43,531 bases of DNA from Amazonocrinis nigriterrae CENA67 (GCF_016056305.1 NZ_JAECZC010000046.1:7583-51113); one strand, 5' to 3'; numbered from the stretch's first letter, positions 7,499 through 16,686 are shown. The notes: generated by a model from the letters alone, not told the origin. Translations and numbers: made by a program.

Positions 7499-8965
7499 CT
7501 TCTTGCAATAAGTTAAAGGTTTGGATTTGAATAGTCATACTATAATGGCTATTGTCTTAATAAGAATTGAAGTTTGAGTAGCAGTTACATAGAAATTCAC
7601 GCCAATACCAACTCTGCCTCAAACAGAACTTGATTGATATTTGTGAAAAAACCTACAGTCCTGATTTTATTGTTAAAAGGCTGTTTGGATTTACCTAATT
7701 AAAACAGATTAGGCAAAGATAAGCAAAGCTAGAAGATTTTTATATCTGCATTCTATACATTAGCGTTCAATACTTTTGTATTGCTACTCATACCACATAT
7801 TCTCTATATAAAGGTAATCTCAGAGTATTTGTGTTTAAACGACAAATACCAAAATTACCATTACTACAGCCTGTAGCTATGACCTCAAAAATAAGTCTGA
7901 TTTTTTCGACTTAGAAAATTAAGTCTTAGAAATTATTCATAAATTAACGTGTCTTTATGACATTGTTGTGACTAAGATATAGCATATGTGTGACATTTAT
8001 AGATTTTATGTTTTTTCTTATTTTAACAAAAATTAAATATTTAAAGTTATATTTTTTTGACTAACCTTATATTATTATAGAAAGTTTTGCATTCTTCAAA
8101 ACCTAAGATTCTAAAGAATTAGCAGCGAGAACAAAATAAAGTATCTCCTGTGGTGACTTTTGCTAATCTGCTCACATATACAAATAAGAATTGCACAGAG
8201 AAATCTGCACTCTGTTTCTGCTCGTATCGACTAAAAGGCTACAAAATTCTAGAGTTACCTAAAATGTCGGCCGCTATATAAAGGTTAGCAGTGAAAGGAA
8301 TGCCGACTAACTGAATAATTGAGCTATAGCAAATCCAATAACACATCAAATTTCTCAAGCTCATAGCACATCAATTTAGGATGTCATAGTGGAAATAAAG
8401 CTATATAAAAAATGGTGAAAATCCTATAATATAAGTCTTTCAAGCGCTAGTTCGTTCCAGTCCAGAAACCTACCTATACGACTGGCTCTTTTTCAGTTTT
8501 GACTTCTAATGCAGTGCTAACAGCCTGGCCTGAGCATTATAAGTTGGGTTGTAATTGAGGCTGAATTGTCATCAGTTAAGACTGAGCAACATTACATAAA
8601 ACCTTAACCTAAATTTGTACTAACTTTAACTCAACCTTTGCTTACGTTATCTGCCTTAAGTAAGAAGATTGTGAAGTGAATATGGTAAAATACTGTAAAT
8701 CTATCGAGTTTTAGATGTATAGAGTCTATCAACCTAAAGCTACAAACCAGATTAGAGGCACTCAAAAGTTGCTATTCCCTGCATTAAGGATCGTAGATTC
8801 ATGAAACTACAACTTCCTAAATTATTCTGAGCCGGACTAGCTGAAGCGTAGACCTACGAGACGCACAGCCGCTGCTGGCAGAGTAGAAAAACTAGGCATC
8901 TACGTCTAACAGCATCATATTTGCTTTTTTCTGTGGAGTTTTCTTACTGAACGTGAGGATTGTAA
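7499..8965. other. 1.47-kb AT-rich region without a recognisable gene
   Basis: No open frame with protein-like composition was found on either strand. The region contains a TATAAT (8425-8430) followed by a weak hairpin and T-run (8457-8490), a possible small RNA described separately. Around 8835-8880 it holds a GCGTAGACCTACGAGACGC segment resembling dispersed Nostoc palindromes. The last 100 bp before 8966 should carry the promoter of the hydroxylase-like gene. Confidence 0.5.
8425..8492 (+). ncRNA. Candidate small RNA (promoter plus terminator-like hairpin)
   Basis: A consensus -10 box TATAAT (8425-8430) would start a transcript near 8437. CCAGTC (8457-8462) and GACTGG (8480-8485) can pair, followed by CTCTTTTT. 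The transcript would be about 55 nt. There is no good -35 box, and the stem is short with a 17-nt loop, so this is a weak candidate that matches no RNA family I recognise. Confidence 0.2.
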
Positions 8966-9475
8966 ATGCTTGAGGCTATCGCTGTTGCTTGGCTATTACT
9001 CTTTTTTGGAGATTTCTTGTCTACTTTTTGTTACCACGTACCTGAGCATGTTTTTGGTAGCCTCCACCTAAAAACGCACCATTCTTGGAAGAAGGATTTC
9101 CGCCACTACGCCATTTTGACATTTAATCCCCAGGTTCTCTTAGACGGTATCTTGGGAGCTTTGCCTTATTTAATAATGGCAGTAGTTTTGTGGTCTTTTT
9201 CTCCCATTGGCGTTATTTGTGGACTACTGCTTGGCCAATTTCATGTGTGGTGGAGACATATAAGTGTCTTGGGTTGGCAAACTCCAAAGCTTGTGAATGC
9301 TCTGTGTCAAGTTTTATTCATCACCACTCCTGAAAGACACTGGTTACATCATCACAAAACTAACCTTGGTTTCGGCGATATTTTCACGTTCTTTGAGCAA
9401 CCAGCACAAATTTGGTTACGCTGGCTGAGGCTGCTGAGGGTTCATCTGCGTTCCTCTCGCATCTCATTGGGGTAA
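8966..9475 (+). CDS. Small sterol desaturase/fatty acid hydroxylase-like membrane protein
   Basis: This is a 169-residue membrane protein with the eight-histidine type di-iron motifs of the fatty-acid-hydroxylase superfamily: CYHVPEH and HLKTHHSWKKDFRHY near residues 23-50, HVWWRH in the middle, and ERHWLHHHKTNLGFGD near 125-140. Hydrophobic stretches lie at about 3-20 and 62-95. The family uses O2 and two irons to hydroxylate lipids, sterols or carotenoids at the membrane. The protein is shorter than usual (about 250 residues) but all histidine boxes are present. GAGGATT upstream of the ATG serves as ribosome site. Substrate is unknown. Confidence 0.7.
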   Translation: MLEAIAVAWLLLFFGDFLSTFCYHVPEHVFGSLHLKTHHSWKKDFRHYAILTFNPQVLLDGILGALPYLIMAVVLWSFSPIGVICGLLLGQFHVWWRHISVLGWQTPKLVNALCQVLFITTPERHWLHHHKTNLGFGDIFTFFEQPAQIWLRWLRLLRVHLRSSRISLG

Positions 9476-9483
9476 AAAAGGTA

Positions 9484-9690
9484 GGAGTTGTCAGTTGTTA
9501 GTTGTCAGTTGTTAGTTATCATTTATTATTTCTCTCCTGCTCCCCTGTGCCCCTAATTCCCAACGCCACATGCTCCACTTGGGGAGACCCCAAGACCGCA
9601 GTGGCTCCTCCTTTCGGTCGTGGGGGCCCCAAGTTCCCCTGCTCCCCATCTCCCCTGCTCCCTATTCCCGCCTCAATCAAAACTTAAATC
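9484..9690. repeat. Heptamer repeats and dispersed CCCCTG/CGGTCGTGGGGG repeat
   Basis: TTGTCAG/TTGTTAG heptamers (9487-9525) are followed by a relative of the 70-nt repeat found at 11142 and 26860. This copy carries extra hairpins, for example CTTGGGG-AGA-CCCCAAG near 9579-9595. A GACCGCAGTGGCTCC module here also occurs, inverted, inside the MITE-like element at 26243. Confidence 0.6.
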
Positions 9691-9746
9691 CGTATAATCT
9701 CACATGCGGTTATGAAGAAGCGTTAATTCTTTACTCAGTCGGCAAA

Positions 9747-9884
9747 ATGGAGATTAAACTACATGCTGCTGAAGCATTTATACAGCATGTAGATGAGTTC
9801 ATTGACAAACGGCTTGTAGATGACACGAAATCCTGTGCTGTAGAAGCTTCCATACCTGTTGCTGAAGCCAAAGCCTTTACCTAA
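9747..9884 (+). CDS. 45-residue small protein upstream of the flavoprotein gene
   Basis: A 46-codon frame with protein-like composition (His, Ala, Glu, Val; no repeats) ends in TAA, inside the AAAGGAG ribosome site of the next gene and 14 bases before its start. That arrangement suggests translational coupling. It has no signal peptide, membrane segment or known motif, and its own ribosome site is poor. It could be a real small protein or a coding leader. Confidence 0.4.
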   Translation: MEIKLHAAEAFIQHVDEFIDKRLVDDTKSCAVEASIPVAEAKAFT

Positions 9885-9898
9885 AGGAGTCATCTGAG

Positions 9899-11086
9899 AT
9901 GGTAACAGTTCTTAAAGAATCAACAGACTTCCTCGCGATCGCTACTACCTTAGCAGAAGAATTTGCCAAAACAGCAGTTTTACGTGATGCCAAGGGAGGA
10001 ACCCCCACCGAAGAACTGAAAAAGTTACGTGAGAGTGGTCTGTTAAACCTGGTAATACCGAAAGAATATGGTGGAATTGGAGAAACTTGGCCTAAGGCTT
10101 TAAAAGTAGTACGGGAAATTGCCAAAACAGATGGTTCTGTGGGGCAACTGTTGGGCTATCACTATTTTAATACTGCTATACCGCGATTTTTTGGCACGCC
10201 AGAACAGTATGCCGAATTTTCAACAGCTAGTGCGCGCCATAATTGGTTTTGGTCGGATGCTGCAAATCCACGTGATCCTGATTCAATTTTGACACCAGAC
10301 GGGGAAAACTTTCGTCTGAATGGGTTAAAAAACTTTGCCACAGGGACAAAATGCTCAGATGTAGTGATAGTTGGGGGAAGGCGCGAAGACTTGGGTAATG
10401 AGGTCTATGCAGTTATTCCTAGCGATCGCGAGGGTTTGCAAATCAATGATGATTGGAATTATATTGGTCAGCGTCAAACTGAAAGTGGCAGTGTCGCCTT
10501 CCACAACGTTTTGATACGTAGAGAGGAAATACTGGGAAATCCCGACTCTAACGATCCTCCCAGACCATTTGCTACCTTATTTACTCCCCTTGGTCAATTA
10601 GTTTTTGTCCATTTATATTTAGGAATTGCTCTGGGAGCATTTGCGGAAGCTAAAAAGTATACACTTACACACACTCGACCTTGGATAATATCTCCCGCAG
10701 AAACAGCCGCTCAAGACCCCTACATTATTGAGCAATATGGCAATATGTGGGTTGATTTAGCAGCCACCATTAGCCATGCTGACCATGTAACATTGTTAGC
10801 CCAAGCAGCTTGGGAAAAGGGAGAAGAACTCACGGTTGCTGAACGCGGAGAACTTGCTGTGAGTGTTGCTTCTGCTAAAGTTTTAAGTACGAGGGTAGCT
10901 TTGGATGTTACCAACAAGATTTTTGAGGTGACAGGCGCACGTTCTGCGGCGAATAAGTACCGTTTTGACCGCTACTGGCGGAATGTTCGCACACACACTT
11001 TGCATGATCCTGTGGCTTACAAAGTGTATGAAGTTGGTAATTGGGTATTGAATGGACAGATGCCGAATTTTACGCTTTATACATAA
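9899..11086 (+). CDS. Acyl-CoA-dehydrogenase-fold flavoprotein, DszC/SfnB-like monooxygenase
   Basis: This 395-residue protein has the three-part acyl-CoA dehydrogenase fold: a helical N-domain to about 115, a beta middle domain (DGENFRLNGLKNFATG near 140-160) and a helical C-domain. The end, with NVRTHTLHDPVAYK (His366, His369), and the LLGYHYF block (His88) are typical of the flavin-dependent hydroxylase branch (DszC, SfnB, group D monooxygenases), not of beta-oxidation dehydrogenases. Such enzymes use reduced FMN and O2 to oxidise sulfur or other heteroatoms. They need a separate flavin reductase, which is not seen here. The ATG follows AAAGGAG. The natural substrate is unknown; sulfur-compound scavenging is a family-based guess. 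Confidence 0.75.
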   Translation: MVTVLKESTDFLAIATTLAEEFAKTAVLRDAKGGTPTEELKKLRESGLLNLVIPKEYGGIGETWPKALKVVREIAKTDGSVGQLLGYHYFNTAIPRFFGTPEQYAEFSTASARHNWFWSDAANPRDPDSILTPDGENFRLNGLKNFATGTKCSDVVIVGGRREDLGNEVYAVIPSDREGLQINDDWNYIGQRQTESGSVAFHNVLIRREEILGNPDSNDPPRPFATLFTPLGQLVFVHLYLGIALGAFAEAKKYTLTHTRPWIISPAETAAQDPYIIEQYGNMWVDLAATISHADHVTLLAQAAWEKGEELTVAERGELAVSVASAKVLSTRVALDVTNKIFEVTGARSAANKYRFDRYWRNVRTHTLHDPVAYKVYEVGNWVLNGQMPNFTLYT

Positions 11087-11089
11087 AAA

Positions 11090-11225
11090 TTGGGCATGGG
11101 GCATGGGGCATTGGTAATTGGAAATTGGTAATTGGGTATTTCTCCTCTGCTCCCCTGTGCCCCTAATCCCCACTCCCTTTCGGTCGTGGGGGCCCCGAGT
11201 TCCCCTGCTCCCCTGCTCCCCTGCT
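11090..11225. repeat. Dispersed repeat, 70 nt identical to 26860-26929
   Basis: GGGGCAT and TTGGTAA heptamer-like repeats are followed by a 70-nt block (11142-11211) that is base-for-base identical to 26860-26929. The block includes the palindromic core CTTTCGGTCGTGGGGGCCCC. Copies diverged by insertions are seen at 9540-9670, 35130-35205 and 36105-36145. Confidence 0.75.
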
Positions 11226-11244
11226 TTGAAAGCTCCCTAAAAAT

Positions 11245-12435
11245 TCACTGCCGCAGTTGGTGCAGCACTGAACCTAATGTGGTAATTCCTTCTACAATTT
11301 TTTCTGGTGGCTGAAAGCTAAAAGATAGTCTGATGGCGTCGTCTCCTTGACCGTTAGCATAGCAGCGAGTTCCTGGTAGGAAGGTAACGCCGTGTTCACT
11401 AGCAGCAGTTAGCAGAGTTTTGGCGCTGATATCTGGTGGCAATTTACACCAGACAAAAAAGCCGCCGTCGGGACGCAAAGCAACTACATCACTGGGAAAC
11501 TCACGAGCGATCGCATCTAATAACAAATCACATTTATGTTGATAGTTGGCGATTAATTTCTGGATGTGCCCATCTAATTTACCTGTAGCACAGTAGCGGG
11601 CAACCACGTGACTGACAAAAGGCCCTACAGGGCCTTCACTTTTGAACATTGCCAACCGTTCAATAATTGTCGGGTCGCCACAAGCCCAACCCAACCGCAC
11701 ACCAGGAGCGATAATTTTTGAGAAGGTACTGACGTATAGTACCCATCCTTCATGGTCGAGAGATGCTAAAGAAGGCACAACTTCACCACGGAAGCGTAAA
11801 TCACTATAAGCATCGTCTTCTACTACCAAAACACCATACTCAGCGGCTAATGCTACCAGCTTTTTGCGGCGAAACAACGGCATGGTTACGCCTGTGGGAT
11901 TGTGAAAGGTGGGGATAGTATAAATAAATCGAGGTCTGATGCCTTGTTGTTTCAAATTGCGTAAAGTGACTTCTAGGGCATCTACATCCATTCCCAAATC
12001 ATCTACAGGAATGGTAATTAATTTTGCACCAGCTTGGGCAAATCTGGTAACAACACCTAGAAAAGTAGGCCCTTCAACGATTACCACATCACCAGGTTCA
12101 ACAAAAACATCGGGGAGTAAGCCTAAGATTTGTCCAGAACCGTAGCCAATGAGAACAGAATTGCGATCGCCTGCAATTCCTTGAGCTTGCAAACGTGAGA
12201 TAATCTGCTCATAGAGGAGTGTTGCTGGTGGGCCGTAGTTGAGAACAGTAGGCGCTTGTTCTGCAAGTACAGCAGCAGTAGCAGCAGCTAAGTCTGCGTG
12301 AGGAAACAGAGTCGGATCAGCTAGACCGTAGGCAAAGCTAACGGTGATAATCTTGGTTAACTCAGTACCATAGGTTGGCGGTGCTATATTTTTTGCTCGT
12401 TGGGCGAACAAATCAGCAATTCGGTAGGCAGGCAT
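11245..12435 (-). CDS. Class I PLP aminotransferase, LysN-like (2-aminoadipate type)
   Basis: This fold-type I aminotransferase has 396 residues. It lacks the helix-turn-helix of MocR regulators but resembles their catalytic domain and LysN. Seen are LNYGPPATL (66-74), HNPTG (178-182), VVEDDAYSDLRF (Asp207, Tyr210), the PLP lysine Lys240 in STFSKIIAPGVRLGW and the substrate-carboxylate Arg in the C-terminal RLSFSF. LysN-type enzymes interconvert 2-aminoadipate and 2-oxoadipate. Others in this group act on kynurenine or branched and aromatic amino acids, so specificity is uncertain. It is convergent with the flavoprotein gene. Its presence near a DUF1338 enzyme, which consumes 2-oxoadipate, is suggestive. 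Confidence 0.8.
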   Translation of the reverse strand: MPAYRIADLFAQRAKNIAPPTYGTELTKIITVSFAYGLADPTLFPHADLAAATAAVLAEQAPTVLNYGPPATLLYEQIISRLQAQGIAGDRNSVLIGYGSGQILGLLPDVFVEPGDVVIVEGPTFLGVVTRFAQAGAKLITIPVDDLGMDVDALEVTLRNLKQQGIRPRFIYTIPTFHNPTGVTMPLFRRKKLVALAAEYGVLVVEDDAYSDLRFRGEVVPSLASLDHEGWVLYVSTFSKIIAPGVRLGWACGDPTIIERLAMFKSEGPVGPFVSHVVARYCATGKLDGHIQKLIANYQHKCDLLLDAIAREFPSDVVALRPDGGFFVWCKLPPDISAKTLLTAASEHGVTFLPGTRCYANGQGDDAIRLSFSFQPPEKIVEGITTLGSVLHQLRQ

Positions 12436-12580
12436 CGGTGATGTTTAAAATACGACTGCGATTGTCAACAGGCAATTACGCTAATTATCCAGGAAAATGT
12501 ATTATAGCGGTTCTTACTGTGTTGCGATCGTAACTCTGATTCACAAGCCTTTGAGAATTGCAGTTATTGCCGTATAACTT

Positions 12581-13948
12581 TTACCAATGAGCTTTCGCTT
12601 CATTTCCTTGTAGTATGTCAGGTTGGTCTATACTTCTCTTCTTGAGATTTTGAAAAACTACAAAGGCGATCGCTAATATTTTCACTTTCTGAAGTACTGT
12701 ATCAAGCCTTATTTCGTCTTTTCCTTTCAACATCTGCAAGAACTTAATTGGTTTTATCCAAATAGATAAAGGGATTTTTCTAGATACCATTGTTTGAATG
12801 TTATGTTTGCCATAACATAACTCCAATGCGTAAACACCAGCAATCCATCTAGCCATTTGTTCAATCCAACCTTTTTTAGGTTGCTCATCCATTGTTATAT
12901 CCATCATATCGGGAGTTCTATTTGTAGAAACAACATCTAAGAATACTTCGCATACAAAGCCTGCATACTTAGCTAGTATGCTGAGTTGAGTATCTTCAAT
13001 TTTGCTTCCTGGATAAGTTTGAGAAATAACAACTAACAAACTGACGAGTGCATCTGTCTTGCCAAATGTGCCCCCTCCTTGCATCCACTGATAACCACTG
13101 TACCTACCATGACAAAGGTCTATAAACAATTGGATAGGAGGAATTTCTTGACTAAAGTTAGGTAGAAGAGCTTCAATTCCATCTACCAAAGCTTTTTGAT
13201 AAACAGCAAATCTATTTCTTGTACTAAGAATATCTATTTTGCTATTTTTATCAAGCTCGTTGATTATCAACTTTAAGCCATTAGAATCTGGTTCGACAAA
13301 TGGATAATTTCGCTCAACTAAAAATTGAGACTCGGCATCAAAAGTAAACATTATCTCAGGCGGTATCCATCCATTATTTATACTACTCAGTAATAATGAA
13401 CCATAAATATCACCTAAAACTCGAATTTTACCTGCTGCATAAGCTCCTTTTTTTTGATGGACAATAAATATTCTATGCTGCTTATGGGAATAGCCCATAT
13501 TACTTAAACAATACGGTTGATTTTCACACAGGAAATTATCAAATATTTGAGCAGGGACATTGTTTGCTGACTTATTTTCAGTATATAAATGAATAACTTC
13601 GACATTTGAAAGTGCAGTAAACCTATCAATAACGGTTGGGCATTCAAAGCCATTATTCAAACCAATTATGATGTCGCCCAGCATTCCTGTTTCCGAGATT
13701 TGTTTAATAATTTTGGGAATAGTATATGGCAAATAATTTTCGGCTCCTTTTCCAGCCGCTACTATTCCTAATATTCTCGTACTATCAAAAGTATCTTGAG
13801 TTTTGGCTTTAATCCATGCTTGGTAAGATAAAATCTTTTCTACATCTGCTTTTAAAGTTCTATTTTGACTTTCCCGTAATAACAGTTTTTCTTTCACAAA
13901 ATCACTTGAGTCAGATGTAACTAATGACTTGAGATTCGTTAAAAGCAT
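12581..13948 (-). CDS. GT2-like glycosyltransferase
   Basis: This is a 455-residue soluble-looking protein. Its motifs match the D, D, D/QxxRW layout of family 2 glycosyltransferases: an N-terminal nucleotide-binding-like strand pattern (ILGIVAAGKGAENYL, then DIIIGLNNG), DAES at 204-207, ED at 318-319 followed by QLSILAKYAGF, and QMARW at 364-368. It would transfer a sugar from a nucleotide sugar. No strong membrane segments are seen, apart from a hydrophobic stretch near 420-435. Overall similarity to well-known GT2 proteins is low by eye. The upstream gene in the same direction is an FkbM methyltransferase, so a glycan or secondary-metabolite role is possible. Confidence 0.55.
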   Translation of the reverse strand: MLLTNLKSLVTSDSSDFVKEKLLLRESQNRTLKADVEKILSYQAWIKAKTQDTFDSTRILGIVAAGKGAENYLPYTIPKIIKQISETGMLGDIIIGLNNGFECPTVIDRFTALSNVEVIHLYTENKSANNVPAQIFDNFLCENQPYCLSNMGYSHKQHRIFIVHQKKGAYAAGKIRVLGDIYGSLLLSSINNGWIPPEIMFTFDAESQFLVERNYPFVEPDSNGLKLIINELDKNSKIDILSTRNRFAVYQKALVDGIEALLPNFSQEIPPIQLFIDLCHGRYSGYQWMQGGGTFGKTDALVSLLVVISQTYPGSKIEDTQLSILAKYAGFVCEVFLDVVSTNRTPDMMDITMDEQPKKGWIEQMARWIAGVYALELCYGKHNIQTMVSRKIPLSIWIKPIKFLQMLKGKDEIRLDTVLQKVKILAIAFVVFQNLKKRSIDQPDILQGNEAKAHW

Positions 13949-14421
13949 TGTTTGGTACTCCTGATACGATCAAATATTAGACAGTGTATGATTGTCAATG
14001 ACAGTTTTATTTCTACTTTCTACACTCAGTCAAAAGCTGAGTGTAGAAAATCTCCCTGACTTGAATAACCTGATGTGCATCTAAGTTGCATCATCACTTG
14101 TAAAGACCGTCATTAGTCATTTGTCAAGAGTCAAAAGTATTTACAAAGGACAAAGGACTTTTGACAAAAAACGACCATATGAAGTAATTGTGCAAATTCA
14201 ATGTGTTTTAGGTTGCATGATCCAGGTCTGATAAGCTAAAACATATGTAAATTGGATGATTACTGATAGAGTTCGTCTTTTGTCATCAGTCATTAGTCCT
14301 TTAAAAATACAAATGACAAAGGACTAATGAAAAGAGCAAAGGGTCGCAATGACGGTAATTTGAACTGACATGATATCATTTAAGAAATTTTGGAAATTCG
14401 CTAACAATATTGGCTTTTTAC
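13949..14421. other. Repeat-rich gap with two perfect 13-bp hairpins
   Basis: No gene was recognised. TTTCTACACTCAG (14017-14029) and its exact complement (14037-14049) form a 13-bp stem with a 7-nt loop. TCATTAGTCCTTT (14290-14302) and AAAGGACTAATGA (14318-14330) form another. GTCATTAGTC/GACAAAGGAC heptamer-type repeats fill much of the rest. The hairpins may end the FkbM transcript before the glycosyltransferase gene. Confidence 0.5.
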
Positions 14422-15252
14422 TCAATTATTCTGTTGCAAGGCATATAGACTGAAAATATTGGAACCCTTAAAAAGGGGTTCTTGTTCCACTGTAATCTTG
14501 CTCAAACCATGAACTTTGAGTAAAGCTATAATTTTTTCGACTCGATTTTCCAAATTATGGATTTCAATACACAATTGCTTAATCTTAGACCAATGCTGTT
14601 TCTCAATCCCTAACAGAACATTTAATTCGCTTTTTTCTACGTCTACTTTCAGCAAATCAATTCGCTTAATATTATACTCATGTATAATATCTGATACTGT
14701 TTTCATCTGGCAAATGACTTGCTTTGTTTTAAAACTTCTTTTGCCTAGTTTATCAAAAACAAAAGAACGAAGAAACGGAGGCAATAAACGAAGCCGACGA
14801 ACAAATGGTGGCGCGGATTCTAGATTGCGAAGTATAGTAGCCTTTAATTGATCTGTTAATTCTTTAGAATCATCTGGATATGCATTAGACAAAGCTGGAG
14901 AATTAGGATAGTAAGAAAACGTCACGGTCTGAGATTTATCTGAAAGTCCGCAAGGAAAAACCTTCAGACGTTCTGGATTCCACCGTTGAACATTACGTTG
15001 TAACACTTCAAAAGTGTCAGGAATAGGCTCAAAAGCATAGACATTAACATTTTTATTGCACAATTCATTTACCTTGAGTGTAAATAAACCAATGTTAGCT
15101 CCTACATCAAATACGGTGTCACCTTCGTGTACCACTATTCCATGCTTAAAGTATTCCTGGATTTGTTCGTGAAGTATTGGTACTTCTGCTTCATGTAAGT
15201 AAAATACTTTATTTCCATTAGGAAGTACAGTTTCAGGGATTAAGGTTGGCAT
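14422..15252 (-). CDS. FkbM-family SAM-dependent methyltransferase
   Basis: The SAM-binding motif I VFDVGANIGLF and the acidic FEPIP, followed by LKVDVEKSELNVLLGI and CIEIHNLE, are the FkbM methyltransferase pattern. The family O-methylates sugars or polyketides, often in exopolysaccharide or natural-product clusters. ATG at 15252 is taken as start; a GTG three codons upstream (15261) is equally possible. The protein has about 276 residues and no membrane segment. A GT2-like gene lies downstream in the same orientation, separated by 473 bp, so they may share a product but not necessarily a transcript. Confidence 0.8.
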   Translation of the reverse strand: MPTLIPETVLPNGNKVFYLHEAEVPILHEQIQEYFKHGIVVHEGDTVFDVGANIGLFTLKVNELCNKNVNVYAFEPIPDTFEVLQRNVQRWNPERLKVFPCGLSDKSQTVTFSYYPNSPALSNAYPDDSKELTDQLKATILRNLESAPPFVRRLRLLPPFLRSFVFDKLGKRSFKTKQVICQMKTVSDIIHEYNIKRIDLLKVDVEKSELNVLLGIEKQHWSKIKQLCIEIHNLENRVEKIIALLKVHGLSKITVEQEPLFKGSNIFSLYALQQNN

Positions 15253-15807
15253 AAACTTCACTCAATTTGATGAAATGAAAAAGTAGCTTTCAGGTCAGAC
15301 ATATTTTTAAAATTAAAATATGTAGACATATATAATGTGTCTACCCTCTACAGAAAAAGAAAAAAACAAGAGATTTATATGGTACTCTACTTGCTATTTC
15401 AAAAAGCTAATAGCAAAGTAAAATTAAGTAGATGGGCAGGAAAATTTATTGTTGGAATCAGGCAGGAGGTGAAGCAGTGTGGTGAGACACTCCGCTCTTA
15501 GTTTTTACCCCCCACACAAGTAAAGTCAGGAATCCAATTGGATAACCATATATTATGTTTATGAGTTACTGAATTGCAACTCATATGCAACACTGTTAGC
15601 AAGATTTTGGTAACTCTGAATGAGTAAGAGTAGAAATTTCTGGCATCAAGGATGCTTGGGGACTTCCAAATAAAAGATATTCCATCGCACCCACAACAGA
15701 GGAACCAGGTGAACGGGAGACTGCTAGCCTACAGCAACACTTGGCGAACGTGTTTACGTTTTTCTGTGACTCGTGCGTCAGTCCTAATTTACTTCAGTAT
15801 TCTTGAA
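15253..15807. other. Gap upstream of the amino-acid binding protein gene
   Basis: This divergent region lies between the FkbM gene and the binding-protein gene. No small gene was recognised. The last 160 bp stay open in the frame of the binding protein, but the implied residues look unlike a signal sequence, so they are treated as leader. Confidence 0.45.
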
Positions 15808-16686
15808 ATGAAGTATTTTTTCTCAAAATTAGGTGTGTCTGTGAAATTGCTAAAATTCAAGTGGCAGCAAATAATTCTTTGTTTAGGCTGTTTACTACTG
15901 ATTATTGCTTGTCAAAGTTCTCGTCCATCTACCAACCCAGGTGCTAAACTTCTCAAAGTAGCGACAGACCCTACTTTTGTTCCTTTTGAGATTCAGAAAG
16001 CTGATGGTAAGCTAGAAGGCTTTGATATTGATTTGATGAATGCGATCGCAGCAAGTGCAGGTTTTACAGTACAGTTTGAGAAGCTACCCTTTGACGGCAT
16101 GATTTCCACTTTGCAAGCTGGCAAAGTTGATGCTGCAATTAGTGGAATCACCATTACTCCCGAACGCCTGAAAACAATTTCTTTTTCACGACCTTATTTT
16201 AAAGCCGGACTAGCGATCGCTGTTCGAGAAAACAACCAAGATATTCAAAATCTTAACAGTCTCAAAGGCAGAAAAATTGCTGTACAAATTGGTTCAACAG
16301 GGGCAGATTTTGCTAAAACTATCCCCAATGCCAAAATTAGTACGTTTAATTCTGGGCCGGAATTTTTCCAAGATTTGCTCAATGGTAATGTTGATGCTGT
16401 CATTGGTGATGCTTTCGCTACTTTGTATGCAATCAACAACGGCCAGCTTAAAGGTATTAAAGTAGTTGCGGATCTGCTTACTGAAGAATACTACGGAATT
16501 GCTACATCCAAAAGTTCTCCGCACATGGATGCAATTAATAATGCCATTGCTACTGTATTAAGCAATGGCACTTACAAGCAAATTTATCAAAAATGGTTTA
16601 AAGCTGAGCCTCCACAACTACCTGATTCTCCGCCACTAGGCAAAGTCAAGCAGCTAAATGCAGCAACGGTTTTTTACCACTCTTGA
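15808..16686 (+). CDS. Polar amino acid ABC transporter substrate-binding lipoprotein
   Basis: This is a type II periplasmic binding protein of the SBP_bac_3 (polar amino acid) family: KVATDPTFVPFEI, GFDIDLMNAIA, DGMISTLQAGKVDAAISG, TPERLKTISFSRPY and a VDAVIGD lobe. A hydrophobic segment ends in LLIIAC, a lipobox whose Cys would carry the lipid anchor. ATG at 15808 is used. GTG at 15841, preceded by AGGTG at 15836-15840 or nearby, would give a more normal 24-residue signal and may be the true start. The C-terminus is complete. No permease or ATPase gene is adjacent, so it must work with transporter parts encoded elsewhere. Confidence 0.85.
   Translation: MKYFFSKLGVSVKLLKFKWQQIILCLGCLLLIIACQSSRPSTNPGAKLLKVATDPTFVPFEIQKADGKLEGFDIDLMNAIAASAGFTVQFEKLPFDGMISTLQAGKVDAAISGITITPERLKTISFSRPYFKAGLAIAVRENNQDIQNLNSLKGRKIAVQIGSTGADFAKTIPNAKISTFNSGPEFFQDLLNGNVDAVIGDAFATLYAINNGQLKGIKVVADLLTEEYYGIATSKSSPHMDAINNAIATVLSNGTYKQIYQKWFKAEPPQLPDSPPLGKVKQLNAATVFYHS

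Noticed and set aside
15652-15807. Longer N-terminus or riboswitch leader of the amino-acid binding protein
   Set aside because: The extra residues do not resemble a signal sequence, and the leader does not match any riboswitch consensus I know.
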